Below are positions 36,585-43,828 of a stretch of 64,000 nucleotides of DNA, piece after piece. The stretch is from a virus: the IMG/VR virus record IMGVR_UViG_3300048065_001187, positions 1-64,000 of that record. One strand, 5' to 3'. A program made the translations under genes and the position numbers. Within the stretch, counting starts at the first letter, position 1; every line of letters starts with the position of its first letter. The notes beneath the pieces are model-generated. The model was given only the letters and a program-made list of their open reading frames with translations, was not told where the DNA came from and ran no database searches.

Positions 36585-36595
36585 TATAAACTTAC
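36585..36595 (+). promoter_or_regulatory. TATAAA box directly before the epimerase start
   Basis: TATAAA at 36585-36590 then CTTAC and ATG at 36596. The 27-base gap has no Shine-Dalgarno sequence. A transcript starting 6-8 bases after the box would begin at or inside the start codon. No good -35 is visible. Confidence 0.4.
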
Positions 36596-37507
36596 ATGCA
36601 TAAAATAAAATCCTTAGTTACTGGTGGGGCTGGCTTTATTGGTAGTCATCTTATTGAACGCTTGCTAAAAGCAGGGCATGAAGTCGTAGTAGTTGACGAT
36701 GAGTCTTCTACTGCTAATTCAAATTTTAACTGGAGAGAAGATACGGAAAATCATAAAGTTGACATTTGTGATTTTGATAAGCTTGAACCTTTATTTAAAG
36801 GAGTTGATTTCGTTTTTCATTTAGCTGCTCGATCTCGCATACAAATTTGTGTGCAAGATCCATCTGATGCAGTAAAAAACAACTCTCTTGGGACAGTTAA
36901 TGTTCTGCAATCCGCAAGACTGAACAACTGCAAGCGAGTAATGTTTGCCGGAACTTCTTCTTGCTACGGTTTAGCTAATCCGATTCCACTACAAGAGGAT
37001 ATGCCAAATGATTGCCTTAATCCTTATTCTGTAAGCAAAGCAAATTGTGAAGAATTATGCAAAATGTACACAAAGCTTTTTGGGCTAGAAACTGTACTAT
37101 TTAGATTTTTTAATGTTTACGGTGAGCGTCAACCTTTAGCTGGCGACTATGCTCCTGTTATTGGCCTATTCTTCAGGCAAAAAGAAGCAGGTCAACCAAT
37201 GACGGTTGTAGGTGATGGGCTTCAAACTAGAGATTATACATATGTAAAAGATATTGTTGAAGCTATGTACTTGGCTGGAGAGTCACAAAATAAAGAAATT
37301 ATCGGTGAAATGTTTAATCTTGGCACCGGAAGAAATCACTCTGTCCTTGACATCGTTGATTTAGTCGGGGGCAAACATTCTTTTATTGATGCCAGACCAG
37401 GAGAATCCAGAGAGACTTTGGCCGACAACACGAAAGCCAGAACTCTACTTGGATGGAACCCCGCCCAAAGATTTGAAGATTGGGTAAAAGCGAATCGACC
37501 ACAATGA
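36596..37507 (+). CDS. NAD-dependent sugar epimerase/dehydratase (GalE-like)
   Basis: 303 residues. VTGGAGFIGSHLIERLL is the NAD loop; VFHLAARSRIQICVQDP and FAGTSSCYGLANPIPLQEDM precede NPYSVSKANCEELCKM with Y-x-x-x-K; FRFFNVYGERQPLAGDYAPV and VVGDGLQTRDYTYVKDI are typical of UDP-glucose 4-epimerase/WbpP-type enzymes. Substrate is unknown; UDP-Glc/GlcNAc 4-epimerisation is plausible. Preceded by a 27-base gap with a TATAAA box. ATGA-coupled to the next gene. Confidence 0.82.
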   Translation: MHKIKSLVTGGAGFIGSHLIERLLKAGHEVVVVDDESSTANSNFNWREDTENHKVDICDFDKLEPLFKGVDFVFHLAARSRIQICVQDPSDAVKNNSLGTVNVLQSARLNNCKRVMFAGTSSCYGLANPIPLQEDMPNDCLNPYSVSKANCEELCKMYTKLFGLETVLFRFFNVYGERQPLAGDYAPVIGLFFRQKEAGQPMTVVGDGLQTRDYTYVKDIVEAMYLAGESQNKEIIGEMFNLGTGRNHSVLDIVDLVGGKHSFIDARPGESRETLADNTKARTLLGWNPAQRFEDWVKANRPQ

Positions 37508-38334
37508 AAATTGGAGTAATTGGCAATGGGTTTGTTGGTTCTGCAGTTGCCAGCGGTTTCGGTAAATACGATGTAAAAGTTTTCGACAAGAATCCTGATA
37601 TATCGCAGAATTCATTAGAAGAAGTTTTAACTCAAGATTTTGTTTTTATTAGTGTACCAACCCCCATGAAAGATGCCATGGGAGCTGATTGCAATCTATC
37701 AATTATAGAGTCTTGTTTTGATGAAATTGACTCTATTGGTTCAAATGCTATATTTATTATAAAATCTACAGTACCAATCGGCACAACTAAAAACCTACAG
37801 AGTAAACATCGTAATCTTAATATTGTTCATTCTCCCGAGTTCCTGACTGCCAAATTTGCCAAAGAAGATTTTTTAAATGCCGATAGGCATGTGGTAGGGT
37901 ATACTAGAAAGAAAAGTGTTGGTGAAAAAGCTATTAAATTATTCAACAATGCATTCCCGAACATACAAACTATATTAATGAAGAGCGATGAATCTGAATC
38001 CGTTAAGTATATAGCCAATTGCTTCTTTGCAACTAAGGTTAGTTTTTTTAACGAAATCCATGGTTTGATTAATAAGCTTGGGTTAGACTGGCACTCAATT
38101 ATTAATGGCGTAATGAGTGATAAGCGAATCGGGCAATCTCACTTTCAAGTGCCAGGCCATGATGGAGATAAAGGTTTCGGCGGCACATGCTTCCCCAAAG
38201 ATATTAATGCTCTAATAAAAACTTTCGAAAAAAATGGATTAGATCCAAAATTATTAAAATCTGCTTGGGAAGTAAACCTTGATGTAAGGAGCGATTTAGA
38301 TTGGGCTAGGTCAGAATCTGCAGTTAAAGAATAG
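37504..38334 (+). CDS. Short UDP-sugar/GDP-mannose dehydrogenase-like protein
   Basis: 276 residues from the ATG at 37504, which shares ATGA with the previous stop; an upstream TTG at 37480 is unlikely. MKIGVIGNGFVGSAVASGFG is the NAD loop; FVFISVPTPMK; FIIKSTVPIGTT; VHSPEFLTAKFA; then ESVKYIANCFFATKVSFFNE and GFGGTCFPKDINALI with the catalytic cysteine. Typical UDP-glucose or GDP-mannose dehydrogenases are 390-440 residues; this one ends just after the cysteine motif and lacks the C-terminal UDP-binding Rossmann domain. It may be a short phage form or act with a partner, so catalytic function is uncertain. Confidence 0.8.
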   Translation: MKIGVIGNGFVGSAVASGFGKYDVKVFDKNPDISQNSLEEVLTQDFVFISVPTPMKDAMGADCNLSIIESCFDEIDSIGSNAIFIIKSTVPIGTTKNLQSKHRNLNIVHSPEFLTAKFAKEDFLNADRHVVGYTRKKSVGEKAIKLFNNAFPNIQTILMKSDESESVKYIANCFFATKVSFFNEIHGLINKLGLDWHSIINGVMSDKRIGQSHFQVPGHDGDKGFGGTCFPKDINALIKTFEKNGLDPKLLKSAWEVNLDVRSDLDWARSESAVKE

Positions 38335-38418
38335 ATTGTTAATAAGTTAGCGAGATTGGTCTTGCATTACACGAATTTCTATGGTAACATAGGAAAATAT
38401 ATCAAATTATTGTTTTTA

Positions 38419-38453
38419 TTGAAATACAAAATACCCCTGTGTAAAATACCTTC
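38419..38453 (+). promoter_or_regulatory. nrdA promoter, leaderless type
   Basis: TTGAAA at 38419-38424, a 17-base spacer, TAAAAT at 38442-38447, then 6 bases (ACCTTC) and the ATG at 38454. Spacing is that of a sigma-70 promoter. Expected transcription start falls on the ATG. No Shine-Dalgarno sequence. Confidence 0.6.
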
Positions 38454-40904
38454 ATGGATATAAAAGTTAAGAAGAGAAATGGCCGCCTAGAAAGCTTTGA
38501 AGTAGACAAAATTAATGCAAGTGCACAAAGAGCTTGTGAAGAAATAGAAGATGTTTCTGCGAGCGAAATAGTCTTAGATGCACAACTTCAATTATTTGAT
38601 AAAATAACTACCAAAGAAATAGATCAAGCACTGATATTATCTGCTCGTGAAAAGATAGAAAAAGAACCCAATTATTCTTACGCTGCTGCACAGCTTTTAT
38701 TAAATTGTTTGTACAAAGAAGTATTTAAAGAAGGCGTAGATTCCGATGCGTTTAGACTTCAGTATAGAAAAAGCTTTATACAAAATATAAAAAAATTAGT
38801 AAAAGAACACAGGTTAGATAAAAGACTACTTGACTTTGATTTAAATAAATTATCTAATGCATTAAAAATTAGAAGAGATAAAGACTTTAAATACTTAGGT
38901 ATACAAATTCTTTTTGATAGGTATTTCATTAAGCAAGATAGTAAAATAATGGAAACACCTCAAGCCTTTTGGATGCGTGTGGCAATGGGATTAGCTATAA
39001 ACGAAAAAGATAAAGATGAAAAGGCTATAGAATTTTACGATCTATTTAGCCAATTTTTATATACCCCATCGACCCCAACCCTTTTCAACAGTGGAACTAC
39101 TCACTCGCAGCTTAGTTCTTGCTACCTTAATACTTTTGATGATAGTATTGACGGCATCTTTGACGGTGCTTGGCAAGAAGCTCGTAAATCAAAGTACGCC
39201 GGTGGCCTTGGCCTTGATGTTACCCCTTTTCGGTCTACAGGTTCTCATATTCAGGGAACTAACGGCATTTCTAGCGGCTTGGTCCCTTGGCTTAAAATAT
39301 ACAACGATCTTTTGGTCGCAGTAAATCAAGGTGGTAAGCGTCCAGGAGCTGGATGCGCTTATCTTGAGCCATGGCATTTAGATTTCGAAGATTTCTTAAA
39401 TCTAAGAAGAAATACAGGAGATGATAGACTTCGTTGCCATGACATGAACACAGCATCTTGGGTTCCAGACGAATTTATGCGTAGGGTTCAAAATGAAGAC
39501 GCCTGGTATTTCTTTGATCCAAGAGATACTGAAGATGAAAACGGAAAAACCCTTCACGATCTTTTCGGAGAGGATTTTGATAATCGATACGACGAGTTAT
39601 GTAAAGCAGCAGACGCAGGTTCAATTAAAAATTATCGAATAATTCCCGCAAAAGAATTGTGGAAAAAAATGCTGAAAGTTTTATTCGAAACATCCCATCC
39701 TTGGAATACATTTAAAGATCCTTGTAATATACGTTATACAAATCAACATGAAGGAGCAGTTCACAGCTCTAATCTTTGCACAGAAATCACACTACATACC
39801 AAATCTTCTAAATATAAAGCAGGCGAAAAAGTAGAAATTGGAGAAACTGCGGTTTGTAATTTAGGCTCAGTTAATTTAAAAAATCATTTAATAGAGAAGA
39901 CTACTCACGGAAAATCTAATTATGCAATTGACTACAAAAAGTTAGAGTCAACAATTCATACGGCAATTAGAATACTTGACAATGTCATTGATATTAATTT
40001 TTACCCGACTAAGGAAGCGGAAAAATCCAATATTCAACATAGACCAATAGGCTTAGGCATGATGGGCTTGCACGACATTCTACATATGCTTGAGATTCAA
40101 ATTGACAGCAATGAAGCAATAGAATTTAACGATAAGCTTTTTGAGTTTTATTCGTGTCATGCAATATATGCAAGCTCCCTCATTGCCAAAGAAAAAGGAT
40201 CCTATAATACCTACGAAGGATCTTTATGGAGCAAGAGTATTTTACCTATCGATTCTTACAAAAACTTAATGTCTTACAGAGGTAAAAAAGAAGGGCTAAA
40301 AGGCGAAACCTTAGATACTTGGCAAAAAGTGCGTGAGCAAATTAAAGAATCGGGCATGAGAAACTCTAATGTTATGGCTATTGCTCCTACCGCAACTATT
40401 GGTTACATTAATGGAATAGAACAAAGCATAGAGCCAAACTTCTCAGTTCTTTTTGTCTACGAGAATAAAAGCGGTAATTTCTATATCACTAACGAACATT
40501 TTGTTAAAGATATGAAAAATAAAGGTCTCTGGTCGTCCGAAATATCTGCTATGGTGAAAAGTGTTGACGGCGATTTATCACTATTAAATGGATCTATACC
40601 AGAAGAATTGAAACAAAAGTACAAGACAGCATTCGATAGAGATATGTTTAAACTAATCGAATGTAATGCGGTGCGTCAAAAATGGATCGACCAAGCAGTA
40701 AGCTTTAATCTTTATAATAAGACAACATCCTTAAAATATTTAAATGATGTTTACATAGCTTGCTGGGAAGCAGGTTTAAAAACTACATATTACCTAAGAA
40801 ATAGAGCTGCCAGTAAAGTAGAGAAGTCAACAACAGAAGAAGCACCATCTGCATGCAGTATCGAGGCGATGAAAAATGGAGAAACTTGCGAAAGCTGCCA
40901 ATAA
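38454..40904 (+). CDS. nrdA: Ribonucleotide reductase class I large subunit
   Basis: 816 residues. ATP-cone at the N-terminus (VKKRNGRLESFEVDKI). Catalytic domain: SQLSSCYLNTFDDS, GGLGLDVTPFRSTGSH, SNLCTEITLH (active-site N-C-E triad), TAVCNLGSVNLKN, and TTYYLRNRAA, the Y-Y radical-transfer pair. The end CESCQ gives the C-x-x-C redox tail. It reduces ribonucleoside diphosphates to deoxy forms with the small subunit encoded at 42017. The start is set by the conserved N-terminus; the promoter directly before it appears leaderless. It overlaps the Nudix gene by 29 nt. No intein is visible. Confidence 0.93.
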   Translation: MDIKVKKRNGRLESFEVDKINASAQRACEEIEDVSASEIVLDAQLQLFDKITTKEIDQALILSAREKIEKEPNYSYAAAQLLLNCLYKEVFKEGVDSDAFRLQYRKSFIQNIKKLVKEHRLDKRLLDFDLNKLSNALKIRRDKDFKYLGIQILFDRYFIKQDSKIMETPQAFWMRVAMGLAINEKDKDEKAIEFYDLFSQFLYTPSTPTLFNSGTTHSQLSSCYLNTFDDSIDGIFDGAWQEARKSKYAGGLGLDVTPFRSTGSHIQGTNGISSGLVPWLKIYNDLLVAVNQGGKRPGAGCAYLEPWHLDFEDFLNLRRNTGDDRLRCHDMNTASWVPDEFMRRVQNEDAWYFFDPRDTEDENGKTLHDLFGEDFDNRYDELCKAADAGSIKNYRIIPAKELWKKMLKVLFETSHPWNTFKDPCNIRYTNQHEGAVHSSNLCTEITLHTKSSKYKAGEKVEIGETAVCNLGSVNLKNHLIEKTTHGKSNYAIDYKKLESTIHTAIRILDNVIDINFYPTKEAEKSNIQHRPIGLGMMGLHDILHMLEIQIDSNEAIEFNDKLFEFYSCHAIYASSLIAKEKGSYNTYEGSLWSKSILPIDSYKNLMSYRGKKEGLKGETLDTWQKVREQIKESGMRNSNVMAIAPTATIGYINGIEQSIEPNFSVLFVYENKSGNFYITNEHFVKDMKNKGLWSSEISAMVKSVDGDLSLLNGSIPEELKQKYKTAFDRDMFKLIECNAVRQKWIDQAVSFNLYNKTTSLKYLNDVYIACWEAGLKTTYYLRNRAASKVEKSTTEEAPSACSIEAMKNGETCESCQ

Positions 40905-41304
40905 ACAAGCTGCTGGCGTAGCCGTAGTTCATGGTTCATCTATTTTATTGGCTAAAAGAATAGAGGTTTGCCCTTTTTCAAAAAAACCCATTACATTTGG
41001 CGGGTATTGGTCTATTTTTTCAGGGGCGATGGACGAAAACGAGTCACCTCCTGTATGTGCTTGTAGAGAGTTAAAAGAAGAAACACAAATTGATATTGGT
41101 GTATCTGAGATTGAATTTATTTGTTCATATAAAAATCCCCATAGTTTACTACATTTATATTGCCACAGATCTGATGAGCTACTTGCTCCTAAATTAAACT
41201 TCGAGCACACTCAATTTGGATGGTTTGATTTAAATACACTAGATTCATTAACTGAAAAAATAGACCTTGACTTAATGAAGGTCATTTCTAATTTTGTTTA
41301 CTAA
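40876..41304 (+). CDS. Nudix hydrolase
   Basis: 142 residues. The Nudix box G-x5-E-x7-R-E-U-x-E-E is at about 50-72: GAMDENESPPVCACRELKEE followed by TQI, with Q in the place of the usual last G. Flanks VAVVHGSSILLAKRI and GYWSIFSG are the usual strand and loop. It hydrolyses a nucleoside diphosphate derivative; substrate unknown. It begins 29 nt inside nrdA, so it is co-transcribed with nrdA. Phage Nudix enzymes often clean up nucleotides or process RNA ends, which is an analogy only. Confidence 0.85.
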   Translation: MEKLAKAANKQAAGVAVVHGSSILLAKRIEVCPFSKKPITFGGYWSIFSGAMDENESPPVCACRELKEETQIDIGVSEIEFICSYKNPHSLLHLYCHRSDELLAPKLNFEHTQFGWFDLNTLDSLTEKIDLDLMKVISNFVY

Positions 41305-41329
41305 ATATTTTTTTGTGTAATAGTATTAC
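41294..41329 (+). promoter_or_regulatory. Promoter candidate, leaderless type
   Basis: TTGTTT at 41294-41299, 18-base spacer, TAATAG at 41318-41323, then TATTAC and the ATG at 41330. No Shine-Dalgarno sequence. Same geometry as the nrdA and nrdB promoters, but the boxes are weaker and the -35 lies inside the Nudix coding sequence. Confidence 0.4.
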
Positions 41330-41710
41330 ATGGGAGAAATATTAAATTTTATTTGGCGTTCGCTAAGTTTCTGCATTTTTAGTGTAAAAAAATGTGTGAA
41401 CCTTATAATAGAAGCATCTCTCTCAGAGCCGCCAAGTGAAATATCTTGCTTCAGAGATGTTACTTTGTATGGTAAAAGTTTTGTATTTGAAGATGTAGTG
41501 CTTTCTTGTGAACAAGGTACTCGCTCAATATACTGGAATTGGTTAAAATCTCATGGAGCTCATGACTTCGTATCTTATCTTGCACTTGAAACTGAATCTA
41601 TTGATGGAGTTTTAATGCACAGCGAAAAAGGTGACTTTACAATTGATAGAATTACCTCTTTTAATTTGAATAAAATAATAAGTTACCTCCAATCTTTTCG
41701 TCGATTATGA
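41330..41710 (+). CDS. Unknown protein
   Basis: 126 residues. The N-terminus is hydrophobic (LNFIWRSLSFCIFSVKKCVN) and could be an amphipathic membrane helix. The rest is a mixed alpha/beta sequence with no motif I recognise (SIYWNWLKSHGAHDF; DGVLMHSEKGDFTIDRI). It is encoded between the Nudix gene and a small membrane protein, ATGA-coupled to the latter, and preceded by a TAATAG box. No function can be given. Confidence 0.55.
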   Translation: MGEILNFIWRSLSFCIFSVKKCVNLIIEASLSEPPSEISCFRDVTLYGKSFVFEDVVLSCEQGTRSIYWNWLKSHGAHDFVSYLALETESIDGVLMHSEKGDFTIDRITSFNLNKIISYLQSFRRL

Positions 41711-41979
41711 AAATTACATCTTTATTTGTTTGCCTCATGTGCCTATTCGTAGGGAATTGCTCAGTAAGAAGTACCAACCAATCTTCTTATCACTCACCTT
41801 ATGTAGCTGCGAGTTCACCAGTTACAACAAAAACATCAACGCCTCAATCTAGTATACAAATTAACACTGAATCCCCAATTCAAGCTATTACCCTTATTAT
41901 TGGTGGTATTTTTGTCTTCTGCCTTGTCAATGGAGCTACTATATACTTGTATTCTAGGTATAAAAAAAATAAAAACTGA
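41707..41979 (+). CDS. Small exported or membrane protein
   Basis: 90 residues. An N-terminal signal (MKITSLFVCLMCLFVGNCS) resembles a lipoprotein signal, but the residue before the cysteine is N rather than A, G or S, so lipidation is doubtful. The middle is a Ser/Thr-rich linker (about 22-55), and a membrane helix follows (AITLIIGGIFVFCLVNGATI) with a basic cytoplasmic tail. The layout, with two hydrophobic segments separated by a flexible linker, recalls spanin-like or holin-like small phage proteins, but no lysis gene is nearby. Confidence 0.55.
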   Translation: MKITSLFVCLMCLFVGNCSVRSTNQSSYHSPYVAASSPVTTKTSTPQSSIQINTESPIQAITLIIGGIFVFCLVNGATIYLYSRYKKNKN

Positions 41980-41981
41980 TC

Positions 41982-42016
41982 TTGACTTTAGGTTTATTTC
42001 GTAGTATTATATTACT
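41982..42016 (+). promoter_or_regulatory. nrdB promoter, leaderless type
   Basis: TTGACT at 41982-41987, a 17-base spacer, TATTAT at 42005-42010, then ATTACT and ATG at 42017. It is the closest match to the sigma-70 consensus in the window. Expected transcription start is at the ATG. No Shine-Dalgarno sequence. Confidence 0.65.
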
Positions 42017-43030
42017 ATGTCTGATAAAAGTGGTCAATTACTATCTGAAAATATTGCTGGTGTAAATCGAATTTTGCCTCATAAGCATAAATATGCATGG
42101 GATTTATTCCTTAAAAGTTGCGCAAACAACTGGATGCCTACAGAAATATCCATGCAAAACGATATCAATCAATGGAAAAACAATGAAATCACAGAAGATG
42201 AAAAGCTCCTTGTTAAGCGTTGTCTTGGCTTTTTTGCAGGAAGTGAGTCTCTCGTTGGTAATAACTTGCTTCTTTCTGCTTTTAGATTTATTACTGACGC
42301 TGAATGCCGTCAGTATATTCTGCGTCAAGCTTTTGAAGAAAGCCTTCACAATCTTACGATAGTTTATGTTTGTGACAGTTTAGACTTAGATATCGACGAA
42401 GTTTTTACTGCTTACGAAACCATCCCGAGTATAAAAGCTAAAGATGACTTTCTTATGGGTATAACAGATGATCTCAGTCGCCAAGATTTTGATGCTACCA
42501 CTACAGAAGGCAAACAAGAAATACTTAGAAATTTCTTAACATATTGGATTGTGTGCGAAGGAACATTCTTTTTTAGCGGATTTGCTATGCTTCTTGCCCT
42601 TGGTCGTCAAAACAAGCTGCAGGGTATCTCTGATCAAATTAAATACACGCTTAGAGATGAAAGCTCTCACATTGCGTTTGGAACATATTTAATTAATACA
42701 TTAATTGAGCAAAACCCAGAGATATGGACTCAAGAAATACAAAATGAGTTTATTGATCATATGAAAAAAGCGGTAGAACTAGAGATAGCATATGCAAAAG
42801 ATGTTTTACCTACAGGCATTCTCGGTTTAAATTCTGATATGTTTGTTGACTACATGTATTATATAGGAAACCGAAGGCTTGAAGCTATAGGTTTAGATTA
42901 TCGTTTTCCTAGTGACAAAAATCCATTTCCATGGCTAGGAGAGGTAGTTGACGTTCAAGCTATGGGAAATTTCTTCGAAAGAAGGGTTAGAGAATATCAA
43001 CAAAGCGGCTCATTAGAAGACGATTTTTAA
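42017..43030 (+). CDS. nrdB: Ribonucleotide reductase small subunit, tyrosine-less (class Ic-like)
   Basis: 337 residues of the R2 fold. Metal ligands appear as E77 (GSESLVGNN), E108 and H111 (FEESLHNLT), E181 (CEGTFFFSGF), E215 and H218 (RDESSHIAFG). The spacings match R2 proteins. Two features differ from a typical class Ia R2: the first ligand is Glu instead of Asp, and the position of the radical tyrosine (H111 + 4) is I115, with Y117 two residues later. This is the pattern known from the Chlamydia class Ic R2, where Phe replaces Tyr and a Mn/Fe centre holds the oxidising equivalent. The tail (GSLEDDF) would dock on NrdA. It is separated from nrdA by three small genes. Confidence 0.9.
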   Translation: MSDKSGQLLSENIAGVNRILPHKHKYAWDLFLKSCANNWMPTEISMQNDINQWKNNEITEDEKLLVKRCLGFFAGSESLVGNNLLLSAFRFITDAECRQYILRQAFEESLHNLTIVYVCDSLDLDIDEVFTAYETIPSIKAKDDFLMGITDDLSRQDFDATTTEGKQEILRNFLTYWIVCEGTFFFSGFAMLLALGRQNKLQGISDQIKYTLRDESSHIAFGTYLINTLIEQNPEIWTQEIQNEFIDHMKKAVELEIAYAKDVLPTGILGLNSDMFVDYMYYIGNRRLEAIGLDYRFPSDKNPFPWLGEVVDVQAMGNFFERRVREYQQSGSLEDDF

Positions 43031-43053
43031 TATAATTATCCATAATTTATTAT

Positions 43054-43067
43054 TATAATAAGTTACT
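43054..43067 (+). promoter_or_regulatory. TATAAT box before the J-domain gene
   Basis: TATAAT at 43054-43059, AAGTTACT, then TTG at 43068. An in-frame stop at 43059-43061 and no ATG or GTG between it and the TTG leave TTG as the only upstream start. No -35 is clear and there is no Shine-Dalgarno sequence. Confidence 0.4.
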
Positions 43068-43601
43068 TTGGATACTTTTAAATTAAAACTATTAAGACAA
43101 CTAAAAGCTAAATGCTCAGAAATTTCAGAAGAGTTTTCTGAGGTTGATGGATTATTTAATCAGGCTGTCCCTCTTTTTTGCTCTGCTGTTTATTCTTATT
43201 GTGAAGATAATTCTTGCAAAAACCCACTAGATGAATTAGAAGATTCAGAAAAAAAAGACAAGCAAGTTGTCACAGATAATATTAAATCTGTTTACAGAAA
43301 AATAGCTATTCAAACGCACCCTGATAAAGGTGTGAGTGATGAAAATAAAGTTGATCTATATAAAGATGCCGCAAAAGCTAAAAAAAATAACGAAGTAGAT
43401 AAGTTAATTTCTATTGCAAAAGATCTAAAAATTGATATTTCAGATCTAAATTATTCCGATATTAGGTCTATTGAGCAGTCTATATCTGACACAGAAGTTA
43501 AAATTAATAAAATGAGGTCTAGTTACCCATGGATTTGGTTCTTTTCTACAGTTAAAAAAAGAGAAGATATTATATCTAGGTTCGTCCTTAATAAAGTGTA
43601 A
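43068..43601 (+). CDS. J-domain protein
   Basis: 177 residues, TTG start. The J-domain helix II-loop-III core is present at about 75-100: SVYRKIAIQTHPDKGVSDEN with the HPD triad at 84-86; a following helix (LYKDAAKAKKNNEVDKLISI) fits helix III-IV. J-domains stimulate the ATPase of DnaK/Hsp70. Around it are helical segments without a zinc finger or substrate domain, so this is a class-III type J-protein. It may recruit the host Hsp70 to a phage process. The C-terminal part (SYPWIWFFSTVKKREDIISR) is hydrophobic-basic. Preceded by a TATAAT box 8 nt before the TTG. Confidence 0.72.
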   Translation: MDTFKLKLLRQLKAKCSEISEEFSEVDGLFNQAVPLFCSAVYSYCEDNSCKNPLDELEDSEKKDKQVVTDNIKSVYRKIAIQTHPDKGVSDENKVDLYKDAAKAKKNNEVDKLISIAKDLKIDISDLNYSDIRSIEQSISDTEVKINKMRSSYPWIWFFSTVKKREDIISRFVLNKV

Positions 43602-43642
43602 TACATAATTTATGGACTGTAGCCTAATAATTTTTGTAAATT

Positions 43643-43671
43643 TTGTTTTTTGTTTAAGATTTATTTATAAA
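43643..43671 (+). promoter_or_regulatory. Promoter candidate before two tiny ORFs
   Basis: TTGTTT at 43643-43648, 17-base spacer, TATAAA at 43666-43671. The expected start near 43678 is 5 bases before the ATG at 43683 and about 42 before the ATG at 43720. A strong Shine-Dalgarno-like AGGAGG lies at 43674-43679, close to the predicted transcript start. Confidence 0.4.
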
Positions 43672-43682
43672 TTAGGAGGTTT

Positions 43683-43787
43683 ATGGCGAAATATGTAATA
43701 TTAAGGTTTAAGGAAATAAATGGCTCGTCTAATTATAAAGAAAACGGCAACTTTGGTGCTCTCAAAGCTATCAAAGATTATCGTTAA
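43683..43787 (+). CDS. Tiny ORF A (34 residues), uncertain
   Basis: Too short for routine calling. ATG at 43683 follows AGGAGGTTT, a strong Shine-Dalgarno sequence but with only 3 bases spacing. The product starts MAKYVILRFKEINGSSNYKE and ends AIKDYR. It overlaps ORF B in another frame, so at most one is likely to be a conserved gene. No family is recognised. Confidence 0.3.
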   Translation: MAKYVILRFKEINGSSNYKENGNFGALKAIKDYR

Positions 43788-43827
43788 GCAGTCTGAGCCC
43801 GAAGGCCCACCGCCTCCGCCTACATAA
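43720..43827 (+). CDS. Tiny ORF B (35 residues), proline-tailed
   Basis: ATG at 43720 after AAGGA with 5 bases spacing. The product is basic then acidic and ends in PPPPPT: MARLIIKKTATLVLSKLSKI, then IVKQSEPEGP and the proline run. Its TAA is one base before the next ATG (43829), which is the coupling seen throughout the window and favours it over ORF A. No family is recognised. Confidence 0.4.
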   Translation: MARLIIKKTATLVLSKLSKIIVKQSEPEGPPPPPT

Positions 43828-43828
43828 A

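Noticed and set aside
37480-37503. TTG start for the dehydrogenase gene
   Set aside because: It would add residues before the NAD loop and overlap the previous gene; the ATG at 37504 makes the usual ATGA junction.
38335-38418. tRNA or small RNA gene before nrdA
   Set aside because: No cloverleaf, stable hairpin or T-run is visible; the gap is AT-rich and only the promoter near its end is supported.
41707-41979. Spanin or holin
   Set aside because: The signal plus membrane helix fits loosely, but the lipobox is poor and no endolysin or holin partner is near.
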